Assembly (NCBI GenBank): GCA_030373145.1
Contig: JAUCZK010000008.1
Coordinates: forward strand, 1 to 64,000
DNA length: 64,000 bases
Source of the DNA: Cyanobium sp. CZS48M
GTDB lineage: Bacteria > Cyanobacteriota > Cyanobacteriia > PCC-6307 > Cyanobiaceae
Direction: 5' to 3'
Part shown: positions 54,449-63,867 of the stretch, piece after piece
Layout of the letters: the number at the start of each line of letters is the position of its first letter
Numbering within the stretch: the stretch's first letter is position 1
Notes under the pieces: model-generated
What the model saw: the letters and a program-made list of their open reading frames with translations, nothing else
The model's database searches: none
What the model was told of the DNA's origin: nothing
Translations under genes and position numbers: made by a program

Positions 54449-55432
54449 TCAGCTCCTCACGATGCAACGAAAACCCATGTGACAGGTGGAGGTGTCGATG
54501 CCCTGGGCCATGCGGGCGGCAGGGCGGTAGCGGCGGCAGTAGCTCGGGGCGCAGAGAAAGGAGCCGCCTTTGACCACCTTGCGGGGGATGCTGCCGTGCT
54601 GGGAGGCGGTGTCGATGCTCTCCTGCCGCGAGGCACCGCGGGGGGACTCGATCGTGCAGCAGCCCCCCGCCTGTTTGTGGGCTGCCACGGTGGCGCCGTG
54701 GCCGGCGTACCAGTCGTCGGTCCACTCCCAGACGTTGCCGATCATGTCGAGCAGGCCGTAGCCGTTGGCTGGGAAGGCACCCACCGGCGAGGTGCGCTCC
54801 CAGCCGTCGAGCAGGCTGTTGTGGTGGGGGAAGTCTCCCTGGAAGGTGTTGGCCATGGGCCGGCCGCCGGGGTGGAGCTCCTCCCCCCAGGCGAACTCAG
54901 CCCCCTCCACTCCGCCCCGGGCGGCCCGCTCCCATTCGGCTTCGCTCGGCAAGGCCTTGCCGGCCCAGGCGGCGTAGGCCAGGGCATCCTCATGGGCCAC
55001 ATGCACCACGGGATGGTGGTCGCGGTTCTTGATCGAGCTGCCCGGGCCTTCCGGGTGGCGCCAGTTGGCCCCCTGCAGGTACTGCCACCAGCGGTAGGGG
55101 TCGCCCGTGCTGATTGGCCCGGGCGGTGGCACGAACACGATCGAGGAGGGCGCCAGCAGTTCCGGCAGGGCATCGGGGTAGGCCGCCGGATCCGCCGGCC
55201 GCTCGGCCAGGGTCACGTGACCCGTGGCCTTCACGAACTTGCGGAACTGGGCATTGGTGACCGGTGAGCGGTCGATCCAGAAGCCCTCCACCACCACCCG
55301 GTGGGCCGGAGCCTCCTCCGGGTAGTGGTCATCGGAGCCCATGCTGAAGCTGCCCCCGGGGATCCAGGCCATGTCCCGCGCCGGCGGGCGCCCCGGCCGG
55401 AGAGCCGGGGCCAGTGAACGATCCAGGGCCAT
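54449..55432 (-). CDS. Formylglycine-generating enzyme (SUMF1-type)
   Basis: MAWIPGGSFSMGSDDHYPEEAPAHRVVVEGFWIDRSPVTNAQFRKFV..GNVWEWTDDWY..KVVKGGSFLCAPSYCRRYRPAAR; both Cys of the GGSFLCxxxYCxRYR motif present. Confidence 0.95.
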   Translation of the reverse strand: MALDRSLAPALRPGRPPARDMAWIPGGSFSMGSDDHYPEEAPAHRVVVEGFWIDRSPVTNAQFRKFVKATGHVTLAERPADPAAYPDALPELLAPSSIVFVPPPGPISTGDPYRWWQYLQGANWRHPEGPGSSIKNRDHHPVVHVAHEDALAYAAWAGKALPSEAEWERAARGGVEGAEFAWGEELHPGGRPMANTFQGDFPHHNSLLDGWERTSPVGAFPANGYGLLDMIGNVWEWTDDWYAGHGATVAAHKQAGGCCTIESPRGASRQESIDTASQHGSIPRKVVKGGSFLCAPSYCRRYRPAARMAQGIDTSTCHMGFRCIVRS

Positions 55433-55458
55433 GGCGACTTCGCGGAGCGATTCGTTCC

Positions 55459-56964
55459 TCAGTGGCCGCCGCTCGCCGCGGAGGTCATCTTCTCCATCAC
55501 CTCCCCGAGCGAGAAGCTGGCTGCCTTCTGGCGGGGCGGATAGTCCTGGAACGTGGCCAGGAACCGCCCCACGATCGTCTGGGCCGGCACCAGCGCAAAG
55601 GCATGGTCCAGCATCCAGTCCCAGTAGGTGTTGGAGGTGATGTCGGCCCGCTCGTAGGGATCGGTGAGCAGGTTGAAGATCTTCGGCAGACGCAGGACAA
55701 TGAAGGGCTCGGCCCAGATCTGGCAGGTGCCGGGCTGGCGCTGCTCCATGAACACGAACTTCCAGTTGTCGTAGCGCAGACCGGTGAGATCGCCGTCGTC
55801 GGAGAAGTAGAAGAACTCGATCCGTGGGCTCTTGTCGGCCTTGCCCGTCCAGTAGTCGAGCATGTTGTAGCCGTCGAGATGGATCTTGAAGGTCTTGCTT
55901 CCCACCTGATGGCCGGTAAGCAGCTTCTCCTTGATCTCAGGCTCCCCTGCAGCCGCCACCAGGGTGGGCAGCCAGTCGAGGTGGCTGACGATGCCGGTGA
56001 AGAGGGTGCCTGGGGCGATCTTGCCGGGCCAGCGCACCATGGCGGGCACCCGGTAGGCCCCTTCCCAGTTGGAGTTCTTCTCGTTGCGGAAGGGGGTCAT
56101 GCCGGCATCGGGCCAGCTGTTCATGTGCGGCCCGTTGTCTGTGCTGTACATCACGATCGTGTCATCGGTGACACCCAGCTCATCGAGCAGATCGAGCATC
56201 TGGCCGATGCAGTTGTCGTGATAGATCATCACGTCGTGATACTCCGACTGCCACCGCCCCGATTGGCCGATGTCCTGGGGTCGCGCGTGGGTGCGGAAGT
56301 GCATGTGGGTGGTGTTGAACCACACGAAGAACGGCTCACCGGAGGCCACCGCATCGCGGATGAAGCGCTTGGCCTCGGCCATGAACTCCTCGTCGCAGTT
56401 CTCCATCCGCTTCTTGGTGAGCGGGCCGGTGTTCTCGATGCGCTGGGTGCCGTCGCCATTGGCCCAGCAGTGCAACACCCCGCGGGGGCCAAAATTCTTC
56501 TTGAAATCGGGGAAGTCTTCCGGCTTGGGATAGTCGCGCAGCTCCGGTTCCTCCTCGGCATTGAGGTGGTACAGGTTGCCGAAGAACTCATCGAAGCCGT
56601 GCATCGTCGGCAGATGCTCGTCGCGGTCCCCGAAATGATTCTTGCCGAACTGGCCGGTGCGATAGCCCAGCGGCTTGAGCAGTTCGGCGATGGTGGGGTC
56701 TTCGGCGCGATAGCCCAGCTCGGCCCCGGGCAGCCCCACCTTGCTCAGGCCGGTGCGGAACACGCTCTGGCCGGAGATGAAGGCCGCCCGGCCGGCGGTG
56801 CAGCTCTGCTCGGCGTAGTAGTGGATGAAGCGACCGCCCTCCTTGGCGACGCGGTCGATGTTGGGGGTCTGATAGCCCATCAGCCCATCGCTGTAGCAAC
56901 TCAGGTTGCTCTGGCCGATGTCATCTCCCCAGAGGATGAGGATGTTGGGTTGTCCGTTGGGCAT
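55459..56964 (-). CDS. Arylsulfatase-family sulfatase
   Basis: MPNGQPNILILWGDDIGQSNLSCYSDGLMGYQTPNIDRV..EQSCTAGRAAFISGQ..GKNHFGDRDEHLPTMHGFDEFFGNLYHLNAEEEPE. Confidence 0.93.
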   Translation of the reverse strand: MPNGQPNILILWGDDIGQSNLSCYSDGLMGYQTPNIDRVAKEGGRFIHYYAEQSCTAGRAAFISGQSVFRTGLSKVGLPGAELGYRAEDPTIAELLKPLGYRTGQFGKNHFGDRDEHLPTMHGFDEFFGNLYHLNAEEEPELRDYPKPEDFPDFKKNFGPRGVLHCWANGDGTQRIENTGPLTKKRMENCDEEFMAEAKRFIRDAVASGEPFFVWFNTTHMHFRTHARPQDIGQSGRWQSEYHDVMIYHDNCIGQMLDLLDELGVTDDTIVMYSTDNGPHMNSWPDAGMTPFRNEKNSNWEGAYRVPAMVRWPGKIAPGTLFTGIVSHLDWLPTLVAAAGEPEIKEKLLTGHQVGSKTFKIHLDGYNMLDYWTGKADKSPRIEFFYFSDDGDLTGLRYDNWKFVFMEQRQPGTCQIWAEPFIVLRLPKIFNLLTDPYERADITSNTYWDWMLDHAFALVPAQTIVGRFLATFQDYPPRQKAASFSLGEVMEKMTSAASGGH

Positions 56965-57089
56965 GGGAGGAGGAGGGGGTGAGGGCGCGGGCTTGGGCTG
57001 GAGACGGATCCAGGCCCGGCACGCCGATGAACTCAACTACAAACTGGCGCCCATGGCAGGCTGGGGCCACTCAAAAAGTGCAAGCGGCG

Positions 57090-58109
57090 ATGGCTCCGCT
57101 CCAGAGCTTTCAGGCTGTTGAAGAGCTGGAAGTGAAGCTGCGAGAGGTGGGGCTGGATCTGCGTCTGCTCCAGCTCTCCAACGGCCGCCTCAGCGGCAAC
57201 CTGATCACCCGCCAGTTCGGGCCGCTGCGGTTGCTGCGGCTTCAGGCCAACCGCTCTCTGCACGTGGCTGGCGGCAAGCCACGGGACCGGCGGATGATCG
57301 CACTGAATCTGGTCCACGACCGCAACGCTCCACCTCTGCGGGCCCACGGCACCGCCATCGGCGCCGACGTGTTGTTCGGTCTCGACTCCCAGACCGACGT
57401 CCACCTCTCCACTCCTGAGCGGATGGACCTGGCCGTGGTGATGGTGAACCCCGGCATGCTGACGCGATGGAGCAGTGGTGAGGGGAGCCCTGATCTGGAA
57501 TCGGAGCCCTTCCGCTTCAATGTCCTGCCCATCGACACCGCCAGCCGCGCGCCGCTGCAGCGCTGGTTGCTCCACCTGCTGTCCCTTCAGGTGGAGACAT
57601 CCCCGGTCGTGGCCGCGCCGCCTTCAGAAGCTGATGGAGGGGGAGATGGTCTGTTGCCTTTGCTCGTTGACGTGCTGGAGCAAGGCCTCAGGCAGCGGGG
57701 CTGGCCCGACCGCCCGCCGGCGCGAATTGAACTCGTCAAGCAGTTGCAACGCTGGACGGACGAGCACCCCCTTGAACCGATCAGCCTGGAGAGCCTCTGC
57801 AGTCAGGCGTATGTCGGACGACGCACCCTGATCCAGGGGTTCCAGGAGCACCTGGGCATGGGCCCGATGGCCTACTTCAAACTGCGGAGGCTCCATGGCG
57901 TTCGCCGTGAGTTGCTGGAGGCCCAGCCAGGGGCCGCGACGATCTCAGGGCTGGCGGCCTCCTGGGGCTTCCTCAATCCGGGGCACTTCGCCAGGGATTA
58001 CCGCCGGTTGTTCGGGGAGCTCCCCAGCGCCACGCTTCCCCGCCGCTCCGGGTTCGCTGGCCGGAGCCGCGGCACAGCGGTCGATCACTCCTCCGCCTGG
58101 TCCGGCTGA
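57090..58109 (+). CDS. AraC-family transcriptional regulator
   Basis: C-terminal HTH: ISLESLCSQAYVGRRTLIQGFQEHLGMGPMAYFKLRRLHGVRRELL..SGLAASWGFLNPGHFARDYRRLFGELPS. Confidence 0.9.
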   Translation: MAPLQSFQAVEELEVKLREVGLDLRLLQLSNGRLSGNLITRQFGPLRLLRLQANRSLHVAGGKPRDRRMIALNLVHDRNAPPLRAHGTAIGADVLFGLDSQTDVHLSTPERMDLAVVMVNPGMLTRWSSGEGSPDLESEPFRFNVLPIDTASRAPLQRWLLHLLSLQVETSPVVAAPPSEADGGGDGLLPLLVDVLEQGLRQRGWPDRPPARIELVKQLQRWTDEHPLEPISLESLCSQAYVGRRTLIQGFQEHLGMGPMAYFKLRRLHGVRRELLEAQPGAATISGLAASWGFLNPGHFARDYRRLFGELPSATLPRRSGFAGRSRGTAVDHSSAWSG

Positions 58110-59153
58110 CGCTGGAGGGGGCGTGAACACACTGGCCCAGTCGTCGCGCATGCTCACCACCGTCCAGCCGCGTCGTGGCGCTTCGCTCAAGGCCCGATCG
58201 AGATGGCCGAAAGCGGATTGGCGGTCGTAGGCCACCTCCCGCTCGGGGTCGTCGTGGTGAACGATCACCCCCAGACGTGGTCCCGGCAGGCTGGTGGTCC
58301 ACTCCAGCATCTCCAGATCACCGTCGGAGTTGCCGAAGGCGGCGATCGGCCTGCGGCCGATCAGCTGCTCGATCAGGACCGGTTTCATGGCCCGATCGGC
58401 GACCGTCTGCACCTCGCTCTGGCGCAGGATCACCGGCAACCCGCCGCGCAGGGCGTAGGTGCTGACGACGCTGGAGCCGATCACCTGCTCCGGCGGGATT
58501 CCGTAGGCCTCCTCGGCGAACACCCGCATGAACTCCACGCCGCCGGCCGAAACGATGTAATTGCGGAAGCCATTGGCACGCAGGTGCTCCAGCAGCTCCC
58601 GCATCGGTTGGTAGGTCAGGGCGGTGTAAGGCCGCTGCAGGGTCGGGTGGCAGGCGCTGTCCAGCCACTCGCGCACCAGGTCGCGGAACACATCGGTGCT
58701 CATGCCGGCATGGGTGATCCCCACCAGATCCAGCAGACCCTTGATGCCCATGGTGAGTACGGCGTCCCCGTTACCGGCCGCCGCAGCGGCGGCGATGATC
58801 GGATTGGTGGCGAGCTCGGGCTGCTGGGCCACCATGGCTCGGGCCCGCTCGATCGCGAAGGCCAGCTGCACGTACATCGGCTGCTCCGACCAGAGCGTGC
58901 CGTCGTTGTCGAAGACGGCGATGCGCTCCTCGGGCGGCAGATAGCTCTCTCCCCCCGGCTGGCTGACGCTGGCGACGAAGGCCAGGATCCGCGATCTGGT
59001 GGCACCGTCCCGCCAGGACGGAAGGGGCTGAGCGGACCCTGCGGCGGTGGCCTGGCTGGCCATGGCGGGCGCCAAAGGAGGCATCATCGCCAGGCTGAGC
59101 AGGCTTCCGGCAGCCGTCGCCAGGACCCGCGTCAGCCCCCCGTGTTCCTTCAC
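57945..59153 (-). CDS. HAD-superfamily phosphatase with antisense-derived C-terminal tail
   Basis: IAVFDNDGTLWSEQPMYVQLAFAIERA..; AAFGNSDGDLEMLEW; signal-like N-terminus. Confidence 0.85.
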   Translation of the reverse strand: MKEHGGLTRVLATAAGSLLSLAMMPPLAPAMASQATAAGSAQPLPSWRDGATRSRILAFVASVSQPGGESYLPPEERIAVFDNDGTLWSEQPMYVQLAFAIERARAMVAQQPELATNPIIAAAAAAGNGDAVLTMGIKGLLDLVGITHAGMSTDVFRDLVREWLDSACHPTLQRPYTALTYQPMRELLEHLRANGFRNYIVSAGGVEFMRVFAEEAYGIPPEQVIGSSVVSTYALRGGLPVILRQSEVQTVADRAMKPVLIEQLIGRRPIAAFGNSDGDLEMLEWTTSLPGPRLGVIVHHDDPEREVAYDRQSAFGHLDRALSEAPRRGWTVVSMRDDWASVFTPPPASAGPGGGVIDRCAAAPASEPGAAGKRGAGELPEQPAVIPGEVPRIEEAPGGRQP

Positions 59154-59770
59154 GAGTGGGCGAACAGCCGCTGCAGGGGCGGCAGCAGGGCTTCCAGGGC
59201 ACGGCCGCGATGGCCTACGCGCCGCTTCAGCTCGGGCGTCATCTGGGCAAAGCTCAGGCCCGTTTCGGGTACCAGGAACACCGGGTCGTAGCCGAAGCCG
59301 CCCTCCCCGCAGGGGGCGTTGAGGATCTCACCGGTGCAGACGCCCTCCACCTCCAGCACCGTCTGGCCGCTGGGGTCAGCCAGGGCCAGGGCTGCCGTGA
59401 ACCGGGCCCCACGGTTGGGTTCCCCTGCCAGGGCCTCCAGCAAGCGGGCGATGCGCTCGGGGTCGGTGAGGGCGTAGCGGGCGGAGTGGATGCCGGGCGC
59501 CCCGCCGAGGGCGTCCACACTCAGCCCCGAATCATCGGCGAGGGCCCAGTGCCCCGTGATCCGCGCCACGGCTTCGGCCTTGAGACGGGCGTTGGCGGCA
59601 AAGCTGTCGCCGGTTTCCTCCACCTCCAGGCCCTGGGGCTGGCTGCGCACCTCCAGATCCAGCTCCGGGCCAGCTGTGGCCAGCAGAGCCGTGAATTCCC
59701 TGAGCTTGCCCGCGTTGCCGCTGGCGATCACCAGCACCTTCGGCGCCGGCCGTGGACTGGGGGGGGTCAT
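59150..59770 (-). CDS. rdgB: XTP/dITP diphosphatase (RdgB/HAM1)
   Basis: VLVIASGNAGKLREFTALL..ETGDSFAANARLKAEAVA..ALADDSGLSVDALGGAPGIHSARYA..GGFGYDPVFLVPE. Confidence 0.95.
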   Translation of the reverse strand: MTPPSPRPAPKVLVIASGNAGKLREFTALLATAGPELDLEVRSQPQGLEVEETGDSFAANARLKAEAVARITGHWALADDSGLSVDALGGAPGIHSARYALTDPERIARLLEALAGEPNRGARFTAALALADPSGQTVLEVEGVCTGEILNAPCGEGGFGYDPVFLVPETGLSFAQMTPELKRRVGHRGRALEALLPPLQRLFAHS

Positions 59771-61287
59771 GCCGTTTCAGCGAACTGGCGGGCCCACGCC
59801 AGGATCTCGCTCACCCGCTCCCCGCTGGGGGCCTCGCTGTAGAGGCGCAGCAGCGGTTCGGTGCCCGAGAAGCGCAGCATCAGCCAGTGGCTGTCGCCAA
59901 GGCGCAGCTTCACCCCATCGGTGCTCACCACCTCCTGCACCGTCCAGCCGGCCACGCTGGTGGGGGGCTCCTGGGCCAGCTGGCGCTCCAGCCGCTGGCG
60001 GCTGGCCATGTCCCGCAGGCGCAGGTCGAGCCGGTCGTAGGCGCTGGCCCCGCCGTGGTCGGCCTGCAGCCGGTCGAGGCGCTCGCCCAGGGGCAGGCCG
60101 CCTTCCACGAGGGCCTCCAGCACCAGCAGGGCGGCGAAGAGGGCATCCCGCTCAGGCAGGTGCAGGCCGAAGCCCACGCCGCCCGATTCCTCGCCGCCCA
60201 CCAGCACCCCGCCGGCGAGCATCTCGCTGGCGATGTACTTGAAGCCCACCGGCTTCTCGATCACCGGCCGTCCGAGACCCTCCGCCACCAGTTGCATCAG
60301 GTCGGAGCCGCTCACGGTCTTGACCACGGCGCCCGGCAGGGCCCGGGCCCGGGCCAGGTGATCGATCAGCAGGGGCATCAGCAGCTGGGTGCTGCAGTAG
60401 CGGCCCCGCTCATCGATGGCGGCGATGCGGTCGCCGTCGCCATCGAAGACGATCCCCACCGCTGGCCGGCCGGCTTCGCCGCTGACCCGCACCGCGGCGA
60501 TCAGCTCCTGCAGGTAGGGCGCCAGGGGCTCGGGCGGGTGGCCGCCGAAGAGCGGATCACGCCAGGAGCGGATCTCCTCGATGCAGTCGACGCCTGAGCC
60601 GTCCGCTGCGCCACTGGCGCTGCCCTCACCGCTCTGTGATCCGGTCTGTGCTCCGGTCCCCAGCAGGGCCGGCAGCCCCCCGGCGGCCGAGCCGTGCATG
60701 GGATCGACGATCACCCGGAGGCCCATCGATTCCAGCCCCTGGCGCAGGGCGCCGGTGTCCACCAGCTGGCGCAGACCCGCCAGGTAGCCATCCCAGCCAT
60801 CGAAGCGTGGCGTCTCGCCGGGGATCGGCACGCTGATGCCCCCCGCCTCCAGGCGCTTCTCCACAGCGGCGGTGAAGGCCTCCTCCACTGAGCCGCCGAA
60901 ATGACCCTTGATCTTCAGACCGATCCACTCGGGCGGGTTGTGGCTGGCGGTGATCACCAGAGCCCCGAGGGCGCCCCGCTCCACCACCGCCCAGCTGCAG
61001 GCGGGGGTGGGCACGGCTGAATCCGTGAGCAGCGGCTCGAGATCGGCGCCGCGCACGGCGCTGGCGATGGCTTCGGCCAGCTCCGGTGCCAGGAAGCGGC
61101 GGTCGTAGCCGATCACCACCTCGCGGCTCATGAGTTCAGGCGGGGCGGCGCGCTCCAGTTCGCGGGCCGCGGCCGCAGCCACCACCAGCAGGCGCTCCAG
61201 GGTCACATCGACGCCGAGGATGCCGCGCCAGCCGTCGGTGCCGAAACGGATGGGACTGGGCTCCAGGGGCAGGGGGGCAGAAGCCAT
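59767..61287 (-). CDS. Phosphoglucomutase/phosphomannomutase family
   Basis: IRFGTDGWRGILG..; VITASHNPPEWIGLKIK; GIVFDGDGDRIAAID; LRFSGTEPLLRLY. ORF-track start at 62859 is spurious. Confidence 0.93.
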   Translation of the reverse strand: MASAPLPLEPSPIRFGTDGWRGILGVDVTLERLLVVAAAAARELERAAPPELMSREVVIGYDRRFLAPELAEAIASAVRGADLEPLLTDSAVPTPACSWAVVERGALGALVITASHNPPEWIGLKIKGHFGGSVEEAFTAAVEKRLEAGGISVPIPGETPRFDGWDGYLAGLRQLVDTGALRQGLESMGLRVIVDPMHGSAAGGLPALLGTGAQTGSQSGEGSASGAADGSGVDCIEEIRSWRDPLFGGHPPEPLAPYLQELIAAVRVSGEAGRPAVGIVFDGDGDRIAAIDERGRYCSTQLLMPLLIDHLARARALPGAVVKTVSGSDLMQLVAEGLGRPVIEKPVGFKYIASEMLAGGVLVGGEESGGVGFGLHLPERDALFAALLVLEALVEGGLPLGERLDRLQADHGGASAYDRLDLRLRDMASRQRLERQLAQEPPTSVAGWTVQEVVSTDGVKLRLGDSHWLMLRFSGTEPLLRLYSEAPSGERVSEILAWARQFAETA

Positions 61288-61389
61288 GGGGGTAGCGGGG
61301 TTGGATAGCTCGTAGCAGCCGGGCGGCCGGGCTGGGTTCAAGCGGGTGCCGGCCTGGCGGTAGGCCACTGCCCGCCGTAGCCTGCCGCC

Positions 61390-62982
61390 ATGTCTGCTGA
61401 ATCGTCCAACCGGCTGGTGAGCGACCGGTTGCTGCGCAGCTGGCTGCGCTGCCGGCGCCGGGCCTGGCTCGATCGCCACGGGGATCAGGGGCAGCGGCTG
61501 TGGAGCGCCCACCGGGCCCTTCAGCTCGACGATCAGCAACGCTGTTTTGTGAGCTTGCTGCAGCAGCAGCCCCTGGCCGGCGAAGCCGCCTGCTTGGCCG
61601 GTGCTCCCGCAGTGGTGGGCGTTCGCCTCAAGGGCCGGGGGCCCGCCGGCCTGGAGCTGGAGGCCCATCCACCGCTGTTGCAGCGCTGCAGTGGCGAGAG
61701 CCGCTGGGGGGCTTACGCCTACCAGCCGGTGATGGCCCGCCAGGGCCGAAGGCTCACCCGGGAGCACCGGTTGGTGATGGGCCTCTGGGGAACGTTGCTC
61801 TCGGGCTGGCAGCAGGGGGCGGTCAGCCATGGCCTTGTGGTGGCTAACGGCTCCGGGCGCCTGGAGCGGGAGCGGCTGGCGCTGGGGGAGGGGCTGCAGC
61901 GCCAGCTGGAGGAGGCCCTGCCCAAAGTGGCGGCAGACCTGGCGCGCGCCCAGCCGCCACCGCTGGTGAGCGACCGCAAGAAGTGCGTGCTCTGCTCCTG
62001 GCGCGGCCTCTGCGATCGCGAAGCCGCCCTGCAGGGTCACCTCAGCGAGGTGAGCGGCATCGGCGCCAAGCGGCGGGAGCTGCTGATCGAGCTGGGCCTG
62101 CCCCAGCTCAGTGCCCTGGCCGCGGCCGACCCCGAAGCCCTGGCCGATGCCCTGGAGGTGCACGGGGAGCAGCACCGCGAGGTGGCGGCGCGGCTGGTGG
62201 CCCAGGCCCGCGTGCAGCAGCGGGGGGAACCCCTGCGCCTGCCGCCGGAGCCCCACCAGCCCACCACCGCCCTGCCCGAGCTGGCCCGCGCCAGCGGTGT
62301 GCTCGTCTACGACATCGAATCCGACCCCGATGCCCGCGACGACTTCCTGCACGGCTTCCTGCGCATCGAGCGGGGAGCCGATGGCCGCTGGCCCCAGGGG
62401 CAGGCGGCCGGCATCGGCCGCTACAGGCCGCTGCTGGCCCTGCACGAGCACGGCGAGGCCAGGCTCTGGCAGCGTCTGCGCCGGTTGCTGGCGGCCACCC
62501 CCCCCGACTGGCCCCTGCTCCACTACGGCGAAACCGAATCGATTGCCCTGGTGCGTCTGGCCCAGCGCCAGGGGGCCAGCGAGAGGGAGCTGGCGGCTCT
62601 GCGCCAGCGCCTGGTGGACCTGCACCAGCGGCTGCGGCGCCACTGGCTGCTGCCGGTGAACAGTTATGGCCTCAAGGCGGTGGCGGGCTGGCTGGGCTTT
62701 GCCTGGAGCCAGAAGGGGGTGGATGGGGCCCGCTGCCTGCTCTGGTGGCGCCAGTGGCGGGGGGATGGCACCCCGGAGGGCCGGGGCAGTCTCCATGGCC
62801 TGCGCCGGATCTTCCGCTACAACCACGACGACGGCCTGGCCACCTGGGCGGTGGCCCACTGGCTGCTCACTCAGGACGCCGCGCCGCCAGCCCCCACCGG
62901 TGGCGCCACCACCCCCGTGGGCTCGGAGATCTCCAGGCCGATCCCCTCGCCGGCCAGCAGCAGCGGTTCCAGCAGCGCCTGA
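61390..62982 (+). CDS. TM0106-type RecB-like nuclease
   Basis: VSDRLLRSWLRCRRRAWLDRHGD..; RKKCVLCSWRGLCDREA..EVSGIGAKRRELLIELGL; VLVYDIESDP. Confidence 0.8.
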   Translation: MSAESSNRLVSDRLLRSWLRCRRRAWLDRHGDQGQRLWSAHRALQLDDQQRCFVSLLQQQPLAGEAACLAGAPAVVGVRLKGRGPAGLELEAHPPLLQRCSGESRWGAYAYQPVMARQGRRLTREHRLVMGLWGTLLSGWQQGAVSHGLVVANGSGRLERERLALGEGLQRQLEEALPKVAADLARAQPPPLVSDRKKCVLCSWRGLCDREAALQGHLSEVSGIGAKRRELLIELGLPQLSALAAADPEALADALEVHGEQHREVAARLVAQARVQQRGEPLRLPPEPHQPTTALPELARASGVLVYDIESDPDARDDFLHGFLRIERGADGRWPQGQAAGIGRYRPLLALHEHGEARLWQRLRRLLAATPPDWPLLHYGETESIALVRLAQRQGASERELAALRQRLVDLHQRLRRHWLLPVNSYGLKAVAGWLGFAWSQKGVDGARCLLWWRQWRGDGTPEGRGSLHGLRRIFRYNHDDGLATWAVAHWLLTQDAAPPAPTGGATTPVGSEISRPIPSPASSSGSSSA

Positions 62983-63848
62983 CGCCGCACCAGGGCCAGC
63001 CCCAGCCAGAGGCTGGTGCCATCGGGCCCGGCATTCAGCCGCAGGCTGGAGGTGATCCGTCCGGCCCGCTCACCACTGGGGGTGCGCAGCACCGCCCCCG
63101 GCAGCGGTGAAGGCCCGTCGCTGGCGCTGCCTGCGGCCGGCTCCGCCCAGCACCAGCGCCGCAGCTGTTGCTTGACGCCGTCGTAGGTGGCCAGCTTGGC
63201 CAGGGTTTCCTGGCCCACGTAGCAGCCCTTGCTCAGGCTGACCCGGTCGGCCAGACCGAGCTCGAAGGGGTTCACCTCTTCGCTGATTTCATTGGGGGCC
63301 AGCGGCCGCCCCTGGCTGAGGCGCCAGCGCTCGCTCTCGATCGGCCCCAGGGCCGGGAGGGCCTCCAGCTCAGCGGGGAGCTCGTCCCCCTCCCTGAGCA
63401 CCAGTCGCTGGCCGGGCAGGGACCAGCCCGCGGCAGGAGAGGCAGGTGCGGAGGGCGCCTCCAGGGATCCAGCTGCTTCCAGGCCCTCCACACAGACCAG
63501 CGTTCCGGCCAGCAGCGGCCCCAGGGTCACCTGATCGGCGGGGAAGAGCACCCGGTCGAGGGCCTGGTGGATGGCGATCCCGTCGCCGGCGGTGATCACC
63601 AGCCAGGCCCCACTGGAGTCCACCAGCACCTCGGCCAGGCCGCGCACCCGGCCGGTGGGGGTGAGGCAACAGGTGGCCAGGCACTGGCCGGGCTGGGCCC
63701 GCTCCAGGTCCTGGCTGCTCTGGCCATGGAGAAAGCGCAGGCTGTCGGGCCCCTCAAGGCGCACCAGGCTCACGGGCTGCTCCCAGCGGCTGGGGCTGGC
63801 GGGCCGCCAGTCCCAGGGGCCCGGGGGGGTGGAGCGGTTCAGGTCCAT
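62871..63848 (-). CDS. ygfZ: YgfZ/GcvT-type folate-binding protein
   Basis: LVRLEGPDSLRFLHGQSSQDLERAQPG..; LSKGCYVGQETLAKLATYDGVKQQLRRW. Confidence 0.92.
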   Translation of the reverse strand: MDLNRSTPPGPWDWRPASPSRWEQPVSLVRLEGPDSLRFLHGQSSQDLERAQPGQCLATCCLTPTGRVRGLAEVLVDSSGAWLVITAGDGIAIHQALDRVLFPADQVTLGPLLAGTLVCVEGLEAAGSLEAPSAPASPAAGWSLPGQRLVLREGDELPAELEALPALGPIESERWRLSQGRPLAPNEISEEVNPFELGLADRVSLSKGCYVGQETLAKLATYDGVKQQLRRWCWAEPAAGSASDGPSPLPGAVLRTPSGERAGRITSSLRLNAGPDGTSLWLGLALVRRQALLEPLLLAGEGIGLEISEPTGVVAPPVGAGGAAS

Positions 63849-63867
63849 GGCGGGCTCAGCGATGGAC

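Noticed and set aside
54086-56982. Long plus-strand ORFs 54086-55267 and 55414-56982
   Set aside because: Antisense to FGE and sulfatase genes with strong motifs.
59767-62859. 1030-aa minus-strand ORF
   Set aside because: Only the last ~507 residues are the phosphoglucomutase; the upstream half is antisense to the well-supported RecB-like nuclease gene and has G/A/P/Q-rich composition typical of GC-rich antisense frames.
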